From contig SDZD01000011.1 of assembly GCA_004172935.1 (NCBI GenBank), forward strand, positions 62,001 through 126,000: a stretch of 64,000 nucleotides of DNA. Direction: 5' to 3'. The number at the start of each line of letters is the position of its first letter. The first letter of the stretch is position 1. This document shows, one piece after another, positions 51,093 to 59,361 of the stretch. The notes beneath the pieces were generated by a model. The model worked only from the letters and a program-made list of their open reading frames with translations. It was not told where the DNA came from and did no database searches. Origin of the DNA: a bacterium (GTDB lineage Bacteria; Armatimonadota; Abditibacteriia; Abditibacteriales; Abditibacteriaceae). The translations under genes and the position numbers were made by a program.

Positions 51093-52607
51093 TCAGGCAG
51101 CTTCGAGGGTAGCCTCACGTTCGCGCTCTTTTTCGCGTTCGATGGCTTCGGGGAGCATGAGGCTGACGCGCGTGATGCGGATACGCTCGACGGCTTCGAC
51201 GCGAATTTGCACGCCATTAATGAGCACTTCGTCGCCGACTTTGGCTGGGCGTCCCAACTCGGTGAGAACCAAACCTGCCACGGTGTCGGCTTCGTCCTGA
51301 CGGAAACCTGTCTCGAAGCGCAGGTTGATTTCTTCGATGAGGGTGCGGCCCGGCAAAGAGATGCGTCCGCCTTCGGACTGAGCGATTTCAGGTTCGGGCG
51401 TGTCGAACTCGTCGGCCATTTCGCCAAACACCTGATCAAGCAGGTCGCCAAGCGTGACCATGCCCGCAGTGCCGCCGAACTCGTCAATCACGATGGCAAG
51501 TTGTTGGCGAGTTTTCTTAAATTGCACCAGCAATTTATCGACGGTCGAGGTTTCGGGCAAGCGCAGCGTCTCACGCACCAGTGGCATCAAAGAAATGAGT
51601 TCATCATCGTCTCCAGGCCCTAACTTCGCGGTAAAAGGCACCAAATCTTTGAGGTGAACCAGACCAATAACGTCGTCCATCGTGCCCGCATAAACCGGGA
51701 CGCGCGAGTGGGGACGCGAATGAATCCATGCACGCAATGCCAGACGTGGCATCTCGACGGGTAGCGCTTGCATCTCGACGCGCGGCACCATCACTTCACG
51801 CAGCGTCAAGTCGGAGAAACGCACAACACGGTGCAAAATTTCGGCTTCTGTGTCGTTCAATTCGCCGCCCAGATGCGACTGCGAAACCAGTAAGTCCAAC
51901 TCTTCGGGCGAGTGGACGCTGCCGTGCTCCTCGGATGCACTCAACCCAAGACGAGAGAGCAAAAAGCGGCCAGTACCATTCAACAACCAGATGAGCGGCG
52001 AGAAGATTTGCCCGAAAAACGTCATCGGGCGGGCAATCAGCAAAACTGTCCTATCGGTGAGCTGCAAGGCGATTGACTTGGGCATCAATTCGCCGATGAT
52101 AACGTGCAACGCCGTCATCAGGAAGTAGGCCAAACCAACGGCGATAACCGAACCTGTAATTCCAGCGGGCAACCCTTCGGGAACCCACTTCAGCAACGGC
52201 AAAAATAGCGCGTGAAACGTCGTTTCACCGACACCACCCAAAATAAGCGATGCCACGGTGATACCAACCTGTGTGGCAGCAATATAACGGTCGAGGTCTT
52301 TGAGTTGGTGCTGAACGATCTTGGCCGCACTGGAGCCTTCGGCAGCCAGTTGGTCGATGCGCGTTCGGCGTACCGCGACTAAAGCGAACTCGGAAGCGAC
52401 GAAAAAGCCGTTCAACAACACGAGAATCGCGACGAATAGTAGTTTCCAGCCAATGCCGTTTAAGTCGGCCTCGTGTGAGCCTTCGCCCGCTGCGGGAGCG
52501 GCCAAGATAGAGGGAGCGTGAGAAAGGAAAAGCGCAATCGCAAGGAACAAGGGCGCGATGCGCAAAGTGCGACTTCGGGGAAGCGCGGGGTCTGAAGACG
52601 GTTGCAT
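51093..52607 (-). CDS. HlyC/CorC-family (TlyC/CNNM-like) CBS-domain membrane protein
   Basis: 504 aa from ATG 52607; an upstream open frame to 52712 has no ribosome site. Signal-like N-terminus (IAPLFLAIALFLSHAPSIL), then the CNNM/DUF21 transmembrane domain (VLLNGFFVASEFALVAVRRT, MTALHVIIGELMPKSIALQL), a CBS pair with LTLREVMVPRVEMQALPVEM and DDVIGLVHLKDLVPFTAK, and the C-terminal CorC_HlyC domain (RISLPGRTLIEEINLRF). Homologues export magnesium or cobalt. Neighbour of the Tad genes by chance. Confidence 0.9.
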   Translation of the reverse strand: MQPSSDPALPRSRTLRIAPLFLAIALFLSHAPSILAAPAAGEGSHEADLNGIGWKLLFVAILVLLNGFFVASEFALVAVRRTRIDQLAAEGSSAAKIVQHQLKDLDRYIAATQVGITVASLILGGVGETTFHALFLPLLKWVPEGLPAGITGSVIAVGLAYFLMTALHVIIGELMPKSIALQLTDRTVLLIARPMTFFGQIFSPLIWLLNGTGRFLLSRLGLSASEEHGSVHSPEELDLLVSQSHLGGELNDTEAEILHRVVRFSDLTLREVMVPRVEMQALPVEMPRLALRAWIHSRPHSRVPVYAGTMDDVIGLVHLKDLVPFTAKLGPGDDDELISLMPLVRETLRLPETSTVDKLLVQFKKTRQQLAIVIDEFGGTAGMVTLGDLLDQVFGEMADEFDTPEPEIAQSEGGRISLPGRTLIEEINLRFETGFRQDEADTVAGLVLTELGRPAKVGDEVLINGVQIRVEAVERIRITRVSLMLPEAIEREKEREREATLEAA

Positions 52608-52844
52608 CTGAAGCAAACAAAATGCGTTCAATGAACGAAACGCATCCGAGTTGCGACGCGCGAAGAGCGAGAATCGTTCCGCTCTGCGGGCCTTATAAGA
52701 AACAATTATCAAAATTTCAGGCCATTCATTCGTTCGCGAAGCCGTAACAGATATTCATTAAATACAAAGAGAAGACAGGGAAAGAAAAAACAGTTTTAAT
52801 ATTGTTAGCGATTTCTAATCGTCTTCATTTCTCTGGCTCTCTCC

Positions 52845-54149
52845 ATGGCTCGCATAGATTTGCTTACGGCGCAGATGCGCCAACGCGCGGTCAACCGCGT
52901 CTCTGTTCAACGCGACGAAAAAATGCAACTTTTCGGCGCAAACGACCAAATGCTGGGATCAGGAGCAGCTCTGCCCAGCCAAACGATACACGAAATCCTG
53001 ACCGAAATCGCCCCAATGCCAATAGATGGCGCTCCTGTCGCCTTCCCCTATGGTGGACGCGATGGCGAGTTCGAAATTTCGGTTGCTCCCGAAGGCCGAG
53101 GCTTTGAAATACGCACCCTGTCGTTCGCCCCAGCGGCCAACGAACCCTTTCAAAACCACGTTGCCCCGCCTCTGCAAAACACCATGCCAGAACCTGCGTC
53201 TGCTGTGGCTCCAGTAGCCCCCTCCAATGACGAATGGTTCTATGCAACGGGTGACCAGCAAATCGGGCCGCACACCAGTTCCCAAATCAAGGGACTCATC
53301 CGTTCGGGAGTAATCCGCCGCAATACCTTCCTGTGGCAAGAGGGGATGTCCGAATGGCAGGCTGTTGGCAATTCGGAATTTAAAAACCTGCTGACTCCTC
53401 TGCCTAATGCCAAAGGCGATCCAGACAACACCTGGTATTACCGCAGCATGACCGGACAGGCAGTACCTGTTAACAAGTCGGTGCTGGTCGAGAAAATTCG
53501 CTCTGGCGAACTCACAGGCGATTCATGGGTCTGGCACGAAGGTATGGTCGATTGGGCCAGCGCCTCGTCGACCGAACTCGCTTCAGCTGTTGCCGCGCGT
53601 CCAATGGGCCTCCCACCAGTAGGTGCGGGCGCAGCCCCCATTGCCTCGCCGACTGGTGGCCCACGCACCTTGCCTGGTAGCGGGCCATACGACATCTATG
53701 GCGGCGGCGATCCAGCCAACACCAGCGGTGGCGGTGATGGCGTGGAAATTCCCAGAGAAGCACGCGGACTTTTCAACTTAGGCGCTTTTCTGTTTCCTGT
53801 CTTCTGGTGTCACGCGATGGGAATGCAGCAGTGGGCGACGGGTATTTTCGTTTTCAACATCGCATCGCGTTACATCCCTTTTGTCGGATTAGTCAAAATT
53901 CCGCTGTGCCTTTACCTGGGGTATATGGGAAACAGCCTCGCATGGCGTCACCGCCGCTTCAATAGCGTCGAAGATTTCAAGAAATGCCAGATGATCTGGG
54001 GTATAGCCTCAGGGGCAATCTGGGCGCTCATCATCTTCATCGGGATCGCATTTTATGTTTCGGTGGGTTCATCGTTCAAAAGTGCGAGTTCATCTATGTC
54101 CCCTCCCACAGCTCCACCTATGAGTTCTCCTTCTGGCGGAGGAAATTAA
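52845..54149 (+). CDS. GYF_2-domain membrane protein
   Basis: 434 aa. An N-terminal region (QRAVNRVSVQRDEKMQLFGA) has a weak resemblance to PilT/T2SS N-domains. Two GYF_2 domains follow, EWFYATGDQQIGPHTSSQIK (about 128-175) and TWYYRSMTGQAVPVNKSVLV (about 193-240), each with the W-Y-Y/F start and an internal W-E-G-M-S/V-W motif. The C-terminal third has three hydrophobic segments (NLGAFLFPVFWCHAMGMQQW, GIFVFNIASRYIPFVGLVKI, GIASGAIWALIIFIGIAFYV). GYF_2 proteins bind proline-rich partners; none is known here. Confidence 0.75.
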   Translation: MARIDLLTAQMRQRAVNRVSVQRDEKMQLFGANDQMLGSGAALPSQTIHEILTEIAPMPIDGAPVAFPYGGRDGEFEISVAPEGRGFEIRTLSFAPAANEPFQNHVAPPLQNTMPEPASAVAPVAPSNDEWFYATGDQQIGPHTSSQIKGLIRSGVIRRNTFLWQEGMSEWQAVGNSEFKNLLTPLPNAKGDPDNTWYYRSMTGQAVPVNKSVLVEKIRSGELTGDSWVWHEGMVDWASASSTELASAVAARPMGLPPVGAGAAPIASPTGGPRTLPGSGPYDIYGGGDPANTSGGGDGVEIPREARGLFNLGAFLFPVFWCHAMGMQQWATGIFVFNIASRYIPFVGLVKIPLCLYLGYMGNSLAWRHRRFNSVEDFKKCQMIWGIASGAIWALIIFIGIAFYVSVGSSFKSASSSMSPPTAPPMSSPSGGGN

Positions 54150-54164
54150 CCAGCAACAAAACGC

Positions 54165-54200
54165 AAAAAGCCCCGCGAACTTCGGTTCGCGGGGCTTTTT
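54165..54200. terminator. Bidirectional terminator
   Basis: AAAAAGCCCCGCGAAC / GTTCGCGGGGCTTTTT, 16-bp stem with a TTCG loop, between convergent genes. Confidence 0.92.
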
Positions 54201-54206
54201 GATTTT

Positions 54207-54584
54207 TTAAGCCTTCTGCTTATACATCATCGTGCCGCCTGCTAGAAATACCCCCACCACGAGAACCATCAGGATGATTACCATCGTTGAAGAGCCTCCC
54301 GAATTGGAGGTAGCACCTGACGAATCCATCATGGGACGCCGCTCTTCCTGAACCCTTCCAGTGAGATCGGGTCCCATGCCAGAACGTGCCCGCATAGCAT
54401 TTGGACTGAACTGCGAGTTATTTGATTTACCCGTCAGGTCAGGCGCACTACCGGGGCCACCACCTTGAGGGCCATTGTTAGTCCGCCCTGTCAGGTCGGG
54501 GGCCGTTTGTGCCCCCGCAGCGCCACATAAAGCCACGCACATGCACAGGGTTATTGCTGCTCTGTGAAGAGGCAAATTCTTCAT
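54207..54584 (-). CDS. Exported PDLTG-repeat protein coupled to a pseudopilin gene
   Basis: 125 aa from ATG 54584, with a signal peptide (LHRAAITLCMCVALCGAAGAQ) and a C-terminal transmembrane segment (MVIILMVLVVGVFLAGGTMM). Between them the motif PDLTG(R/K) occurs three times: APDLTGRTNN, APDLTGKSNN and GPDLTGRVQE. The ATG lies six bases after the pseudopilin stop, so both are read together. No family recognised. It could bind or cap the pseudopilus. Confidence 0.65.
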   Translation of the reverse strand: MKNLPLHRAAITLCMCVALCGAAGAQTAPDLTGRTNNGPQGGGPGSAPDLTGKSNNSQFSPNAMRARSGMGPDLTGRVQEERRPMMDSSGATSNSGGSSTMVIILMVLVVGVFLAGGTMMYKQKA

Positions 54585-54589
54585 GGGAT

Positions 54590-55357
54590 TTAATCTTCTT
54601 CGCAACTAAGAGCCGAAACAACACCTGCTGCGTTCGTTTTCGCCAAAGCGTCCATTCTCATGGCCTTGACGTGCCCATCTACCCACAATACGTTTACGGT
54701 ATCGAGGTGGCGAGAAATGGCCTGAGCAAAGCGCTGAGGATTGCCAGTTACGCCGGGAGAAACCGAGGCATTACCACTACCAATATCCAAAATCCAGCCG
54801 TAGCCGTTGTCGCTGGCCGTATCGACAGCCCATACAGTCGAGGCCGGCACTGCACAGCTCGCCATGCTATTGACATTGCCTCCGTAGGCGGGGCGAGAAG
54901 TAGGAGGTGTTGGAGCGCCTGTAGCGTCATAGCTGCCGTTGATGGCATAGCTGCCGTAGGCACCATTAGCGACTCTTTGCTTGTAAGGAAGAGCGCCGTT
55001 GGTGTAGGTGTGGCTTGGGCAGTTGAATACCTGTTCGCTCTTGATGTAGGGATAAGCGGCATCCATCCACTTGTAGTTGATGTTAGTATCGCCTGGAGTC
55101 CAGGACCAACCGGTATCACCGTAGTAGACGCCCATCTGCTGCTCGTCATAGTCCTGGCTGTATTGCAACAGTCCCAAACCAATCTGTTTGAGGTTTGACT
55201 GGCAAGACGCACGGCGAGCATTTTCACGAGCACGGGCGAACACAGGGAAGAGAATCGAAGCCAGAATAGCGATGATGGCGATAACAACTAAGAGTTCTAT
55301 CAGGGTAAAAGCCCCCTTACGATTTGCAGCTCCGAACTGGGAATGTGAGATTTTCAT
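54590..55357 (-). CDS. DUF1559-type pseudopilin
   Basis: 255 aa from ATG 55357. [20 protein letters not shown] is the prepilin cleavage and helix region, followed by the same [20 protein letters not shown] as in the pseudopilin at 6644. The ending has [20 protein letters not shown] (H-x9-DG). The two proteins share the N-terminal 60 residues almost fully but not the middle, which is typical for this expanded family. Here it is cotranscribed with the PDLTG-repeat protein. Confidence 0.9.
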   Translation of the reverse strand: MKISHSQFGAANRKGAFTLIELLVVIAIIAILASILFPVFARARENARRASCQSNLKQIGLGLLQYSQDYDEQQMGVYYGDTGWSWTPGDTNINYKWMDAAYPYIKSEQVFNCPSHTYTNGALPYKQRVANGAYGSYAINGSYDATGAPTPPTSRPAYGGNVNSMASCAVPASTVWAVDTASDNGYGWILDIGSGNASVSPGVTGNPQRFAQAISRHLDTVNVLWVDGHVKAMRMDALAKTNAAGVVSALSCEED

Positions 55358-55611
55358 GATTGGTACGAAAGAATAGGACCAACACAAGCGAGACTTGTCA
55401 TCCGTTGTGTGAGCGGCGCCAAAGCAAATTTCCTACTTCGCCCCGTTGGTATACTAGAATTATACCCATATTCAACCGGTTTTAAACATCAATTTCAAAT
55501 ATCGGCGAAACTTTTACGTCCGAGAAATCAGACGTTAACACCATCCCCCAAAACAACGCAATTCGGCCCCCCCTAACTCGACGTTTTCACTACGTCTGCA
55601 CAAACGCAAAA

Positions 55612-55638
55612 CGCCCCCAAACTTTAGGTTCGGGGGCG
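55612..55638 (-). terminator. Terminator of the tRNA gene
   Basis: CGCCCCCAAAC/GTTCGGGGGCG (one mismatch) just beyond the 3' end of the tRNA; on the minus strand TTTTGCGTTTG follows. The remainder of the gap 55358-55611 shows nothing. Confidence 0.6.
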
Positions 55639-55652
55639 CTTCCCTATTTATA

Positions 55653-55726
55653 AGCCGCCTGCCGGAATCGAACCGGCGACCTTCTCATTACGAGTGAGAT
55701 GCTCTACCAACTGAGACTAAGGCGGC
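55653..55726 (-). tRNA. tRNA-Thr (anticodon CGU), with a bulged D-stem
   Basis: Minus-strand cloverleaf: acceptor GCCGCCT/AGGCGGC, anticodon arm TCTCA-CTCGTAA-TGAGA with anticodon CGT at loop positions 34-36, T arm GCCGG-TTCGATT-CCGGC. The D arm reads TAGTCTCAGTTGGTAGAGC, with one extra U compared with the common TAGCTCAGTTGGTAGAGC, producing a bulge in the D-stem. Variable loop and length are ordinary. CCA is not encoded. Confidence 0.88.
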
Positions 55727-55860
55727 ATCCCGGCATAAAGCCGAGATGTTTCAAGAAAAATATCTCGAAAGCAAGAGGAAATTATATATGCCTTTCGCCA
55801 CAGATGCAAGAGAACATGTCGAGGAATCGCAACTCTAAGCATTACCAATCCCTGCTTTCT

Positions 55861-58176
55861 ATGAAAATCCGCTTCTCTCGTGCTGCTCTCCCCCTGTCGC
55901 TACTATTAGGCTCGGCGCTACCATTATGTGCGCAGACGCTGTTGCAAACCCCGGAACGCGCGCTTTCTAATTCCTCATTCCAAAGCGGCACGGCGAATTG
56001 GGAGTTGGGCGACGCCATTGCCACCAGTTCGATGCAGGTCGTTAATCTGGGTGCCAACGAAGCGGGCGGAGCCAAACGCGCCCTAAAAATCGACGTGCAG
56101 AGCGCAGCGGGCCTCAATTCCTGGGACATCGCGTTGCGACAAGAGGTGCACGTCGCCCTACCCACCGGGCGACCGCTTCGCCTCACCTTCTGGGCCAAGG
56201 CGAACCGCGCCGCGAAAATCGGCACAGGCATAGAAGATGGTGGCGACTATCATAAAATCGCGTGGGGTGATGTCGAGTTATCACCAACATGGAAGCGCTA
56301 TGAGATTCAGGGCAAAGCCGACCGTGACTTCGCCGCCGACTCGCTGCGTTTCATTTTCAACCTCGCTCAGCAAAGCGCGCAAATCTATCTGGCTGATGTG
56401 CGCCTCGAAGACCCTGAACACCCAATGGCTGCCAATGTGCCACTAGCGGGGCCAGTTGGCTCCCTCGAAAAACCGCTATCCCTCCTTCCTGCCACGGCTT
56501 TTGGCGAAGGCTGGGGCGGCAATGGGCTTACTATTAGTCCCTTCGATTCGGGCTTCCCTAATGTTGGACGCGCCGCACGGTTGACGATTACCGAACCGCC
56601 GCAAAACCCCTGGAATGCCCGGCTTGGCGCGGGGAATCCGTCGCCCGTCAATGGTGGAGACGCTATCGCCGTTCGATTGTGGGCACGTTCGCCAACGAAC
56701 AACAAAATCGGCATCATCTTCCAGCAATCGACTGCGCCCCACGCGAAAATACTGTCGCAAGCAGTGCAACTCACTCCGCAGTGGCAGGAGTTCCGCTTCT
56801 TCGCCTTGCTCGACAACGCGCAAGGTTTCGCGGCGGGCGGCTCCAACTTCGAGATTCATGCGGGCTATGGAACGGGCACCGTCGAAATCGGCAATGTGCG
56901 CGTCGAAGATTTCGGCAGTGCCACTCGCGAAGAGGTCGCCGCAAAAATCGGCGGCGAAACCATCGACTGGTGGGGTGGACGACCGCACGACGACACATGG
57001 CGTCCGGCAGCATTGGAACGCATCGAGCGCTATCGCAAAGCCGAGTTGAAGGTGCGCGTAGTTGACGCTCAAGGACGCCCAGTAACGGGCGCCACCGTCA
57101 CCGCGAAAATAACACGCCACGCCTTTCGCTTTGGCACCGCGATAGCGTCCGGCCCCTTCTGGAACACCGATTCTCCCACGGTACAGCGATATAAGGAGAT
57201 AGCGGCTCAAAACTTCAATACCATCACCCTCGAAAACGGTATGAAGTGGCCCGCCGCTTCGCCCGCGCAACAAGCTATCAACGACAACATTCTGGCGTGG
57301 GCCAAAGCCAACGACATCGAAGTACGCGGCCATAACCTCGTGTGGGGTTCGACTCGTTTCATGCCGCGCGAAATCAACGGTAAAAAACTGGCCGATCTCA
57401 CCAATGACGAGTTGAAGGCGGGCATCGAAGCCCATGTGCGCGATTACATGCGTCGTTATAAAGGGCACGTGTATATATGGGATGTGGTCAACGAAGCCGT
57501 TTCCGAACGCGACATCTGGGAGCGCATTGGTTGGGACGAGTTCGCCCGCGTCTTTCAAATCGCCCGCGAGGAAGACCCGGCCCTGTTACTGGCCTACAAC
57601 GACTACAAACTGTTCCACGTCGAAAATGACATCGAGTGGCGCAAGGAACAAGAGGTCATTCAAAAACTAGTCGCCGCAGGAGCGCCAATCGATGTGCTGG
57701 GAGAACAGGCGCATCTGGGCACGCCCCTCATTCCCATTCCCACCGTGCTATCGAACCTCGCAGAACTAGAGCGCTATGTCAAGACCGTCGAAATCACTGA
57801 GTTCGATTTGGGAGTTCGCGACGATAAAGTCCACGCCGACTACGTGCGTGACTTCATGACCGCCTGTTTTTCCGACCCGAAAGTAAGCGCATTCGTGCAG
57901 TGGGGTTTCTGGGAAGGCGCCCACTGGCGCTCTAAAGATGGCGGCTATCTCGTGCGCCGCGACTTCACATTACGTCCAGCGATGGAGGCATATCGTGATT
58001 TGGTTTTCAAGCAATGGTGGACTAACGCCACAGGGCAAAGCGATGCCACTGGAAGCTTTACCATTCGAGGTTTCAAAGGCAATTACGAACTAAACGCCAC
58101 AAGAAATGAGCTAACGAGCAAACAAAATATTCAACTCAATGAAGCAACAGGGATTGTGACTCTTACATTACAATAA
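55861..58176 (+). CDS. Secreted modular GH10 endo-xylanase with two CBM-like domains
   Basis: 771 aa from ATG 55861; the open frame from 55699 overlaps the tRNA gene and cannot be used. Signal peptide LPLSLLLGSALPLCAQ. Two carbohydrate-binding modules of the CBM4/9 type (about 35-195 and 205-360) precede a beta-sandwich linker (VRVVDAQGRPVTGATVTAKI), then the GH10 barrel: FNTITLENGMKWPA, VRGHNLVWGSTRF, YIWDVVNEAVSERD with acid/base Glu545, and VEITEFDLGVRD with nucleophile Glu647. A short C-terminal Ig-like end follows. Degrades xylan outside the cell. Ends about 110 bp before the precursor genes. Confidence 0.93.
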   Translation: MKIRFSRAALPLSLLLGSALPLCAQTLLQTPERALSNSSFQSGTANWELGDAIATSSMQVVNLGANEAGGAKRALKIDVQSAAGLNSWDIALRQEVHVALPTGRPLRLTFWAKANRAAKIGTGIEDGGDYHKIAWGDVELSPTWKRYEIQGKADRDFAADSLRFIFNLAQQSAQIYLADVRLEDPEHPMAANVPLAGPVGSLEKPLSLLPATAFGEGWGGNGLTISPFDSGFPNVGRAARLTITEPPQNPWNARLGAGNPSPVNGGDAIAVRLWARSPTNNKIGIIFQQSTAPHAKILSQAVQLTPQWQEFRFFALLDNAQGFAAGGSNFEIHAGYGTGTVEIGNVRVEDFGSATREEVAAKIGGETIDWWGGRPHDDTWRPAALERIERYRKAELKVRVVDAQGRPVTGATVTAKITRHAFRFGTAIASGPFWNTDSPTVQRYKEIAAQNFNTITLENGMKWPAASPAQQAINDNILAWAKANDIEVRGHNLVWGSTRFMPREINGKKLADLTNDELKAGIEAHVRDYMRRYKGHVYIWDVVNEAVSERDIWERIGWDEFARVFQIAREEDPALLLAYNDYKLFHVENDIEWRKEQEVIQKLVAAGAPIDVLGEQAHLGTPLIPIPTVLSNLAELERYVKTVEITEFDLGVRDDKVHADYVRDFMTACFSDPKVSAFVQWGFWEGAHWRSKDGGYLVRRDFTLRPAMEAYRDLVFKQWWTNATGQSDATGSFTIRGFKGNYELNATRNELTSKQNIQLNEATGIVTLTLQ

Positions 58177-58289
58177 AATAGGGTGGCATTCTTTAGCACT
58201 GGCTATTGTTTTTTGGAAACCTGTCAGGTAAAATTGGGCCAATCGTGTGACGATATTTGCTAGTAGGTGCGTCACATCGAAAACAGCCA

Positions 58290-58442
58290 ATGACTTTCCA
58301 ATCCGCCGAAAGCGCACTCCCCATTGAGGACACAACCGTCCCCTATGAAGCGCCCGCTATCGAATCGGTTCTCACAACCGAATCGCTCGAACGTGAAGTT
58401 CATTATGCAGGAGTGCCACCCACCAGCAGCCCCAAACCTTGA
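58290..58442 (+). CDS. Putative RiPP precursor peptide 1
   Basis: 50 aa. Residues 1-18 are acidic leader, then YEAPAIESVLTTESL (residues 19-33) and EREVHYAG, ending VPPTSSPKP. The same YEAPxIESVLT...LEREVHYAG block occurs in the next two frames, while the ends differ. That is the pattern of leader-directed, post-translationally modified peptides with a variable core end. YEAPAI fits the YxxPx(L/I) motif that RiPP recognition elements of the PqqD/lasso B1 type bind. First gene in the cluster that ends with the radical SAM enzyme. Confidence 0.78.
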   Translation: MTFQSAESALPIEDTTVPYEAPAIESVLTTESLEREVHYAGVPPTSSPKP

Positions 58443-58492
58443 TCGGTGAACTCTACTCACTCTCCTGAGTGACAGCCAAACTTACCAACATA

Positions 58493-58663
58493 ATGAATAT
58501 CGAAAAGTCCAAACTCGCATCGAATACGGATGCTGTCGTATCCGAAACGCACACCAACAATACCTACGAGGCTCCTGCTATCGAATCGGTTCTCACGCCT
58601 GAGGCACTCGAACGCGAAGTTCACTACGCGGGTACTATCCCACTTAGTCAGGTCAAAAAATAA
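58493..58663 (+). CDS. Putative RiPP precursor peptide 2
   Basis: 56 aa. MNIEKSKLASNTDAVVSETH is the variable leader start (its MNIEK is shared with peptide 3, which supports this ATG over a GTG at 58469). Then NTYEAPAIESVLTPEALERE and VHYAG, ending TIPLSQVKK. Only 50 bp separate it from the first precursor stop. The strict conservation through VHYAG and the loss of similarity after it mark the likely boundary between recognition and core region, or a fixed core (VHYAG) with a clipped tail. Confidence 0.78.
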   Translation: MNIEKSKLASNTDAVVSETHTNNTYEAPAIESVLTPEALEREVHYAGTIPLSQVKK

Positions 58664-58680
58664 TCGCGGTTTTTTCCATC

Positions 58681-58848
58681 ATGAACATCGAAAAGTCTCT
58701 TATCGAAGCGCAGCAAGTCGAAAAGGCCCCGGCTCAACCTGTTGAATACGAGGCTCCGATCATCGAGTCGGTACTGACACCCGAATCGCTCGAACGCGAA
58801 GTTCACTACGCGGGCATTCAGCCTACGAGCGGTCAAGCCATAGCCTAA
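58681..58848 (+). CDS. Putative RiPP precursor peptide 3
   Basis: 55 aa. Starts MNIEKSLIEAQQVEKAPAQP, then YEAPIIESVLTPESLERE and VHYAG, ending IQPTSGQAIA. It lies 17 bp after peptide 2, the third direct copy. The nucleotide sequence around GAAGTTCACTACGCGGG is nearly identical to peptide 2, pointing to recent tandem duplication. Expected substrate of the enzymes encoded from 59065 on. Confidence 0.78.
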   Translation: MNIEKSLIEAQQVEKAPAQPVEYEAPIIESVLTPESLEREVHYAGIQPTSGQAIA

Positions 58849-59064
58849 TATCGACCTGCGCTATTCTGAACTCCACTACGCGAAATTATAAAGCCCTTAC
58901 AGGGCCAATCGCCGTGGTGACTCATTTAAATACATCGTTTCCGGTGCCAATGGCTTTGATCCCATCTGTTGGCACAGACGTTGTGGGCCGTCTGACCACA
59001 TCCGGCGATACCGTGATGTGCCGACCCCATCTCATTTCCTACCATCCCATCTCTGTTAGTTTCT

Positions 59065-59346
59065 ATGTCGTCCCAATCTGTTTATGAGCGCAACGCGAGC
59101 GTTGACTCCTCACTCGCGGGTGATCGCGTTGTGCTGTATGAGCGGCAATCGCGCTCGGCCATTGTTCTCAACCCAACTGGCACCCATCTGTGGCAGACGC
59201 TTTCCCAGCCACAAACAGCGCAGCAATTGAGCGAGGCTCTGTGCGTGCTTTATCCCACTCTGGATTCGGGACAGGCAAAGCACGATGTCGAAACTTTCCT
59301 GAGCGACCTGAGCGCCAAGCAACTGGTTCAAGTCCGTTCCAAGTAA
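59065..59346 (+). CDS. PqqD-like RiPP recognition element protein
   Basis: 93 aa. Winged-helix-turn-helix fold of the PqqD/coenzyme-PQQ-D family: YERQSRSAIVLNPTGTHLWQ (the conserved L-N-x-T-G-x-x-h-W-x-x-L) then PQTAQQLSEALCVLYPTLDS and VETFLSDLSAKQLVQ. Such domains bind precursor leaders and present them to the modifying enzyme. It follows the three precursor genes after a 216-bp gap and precedes the HPr-kinase-like gene by 15 bp. ATG at 59065 is the only good start. Confidence 0.88.
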   Translation: MSSQSVYERNASVDSSLAGDRVVLYERQSRSAIVLNPTGTHLWQTLSQPQTAQQLSEALCVLYPTLDSGQAKHDVETFLSDLSAKQLVQVRSK

Positions 59347-59361
59347 GCCACTATCTTTGCC

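Noticed and set aside
55699..55860. Longer N-terminus for the xylanase
   Set aside because: It would overlap the tRNA gene, and the signal peptide begins only at 55861.
56476..57558. A 360-codon minus-strand frame opposite the xylanase
   Set aside because: Shadow of the GH10 coding sequence without family features.
58274..58848. Treating the three short frames as one degenerate gene
   Set aside because: Each has its own start and stop and the same conserved block, so three separate genes fit better.
58917..59086. A 57-codon frame starting at GTG 58917 between the precursors and the PqqD-like gene
   Set aside because: No leader motif, no ribosome site and it overlaps the PqqD-like start in another frame.
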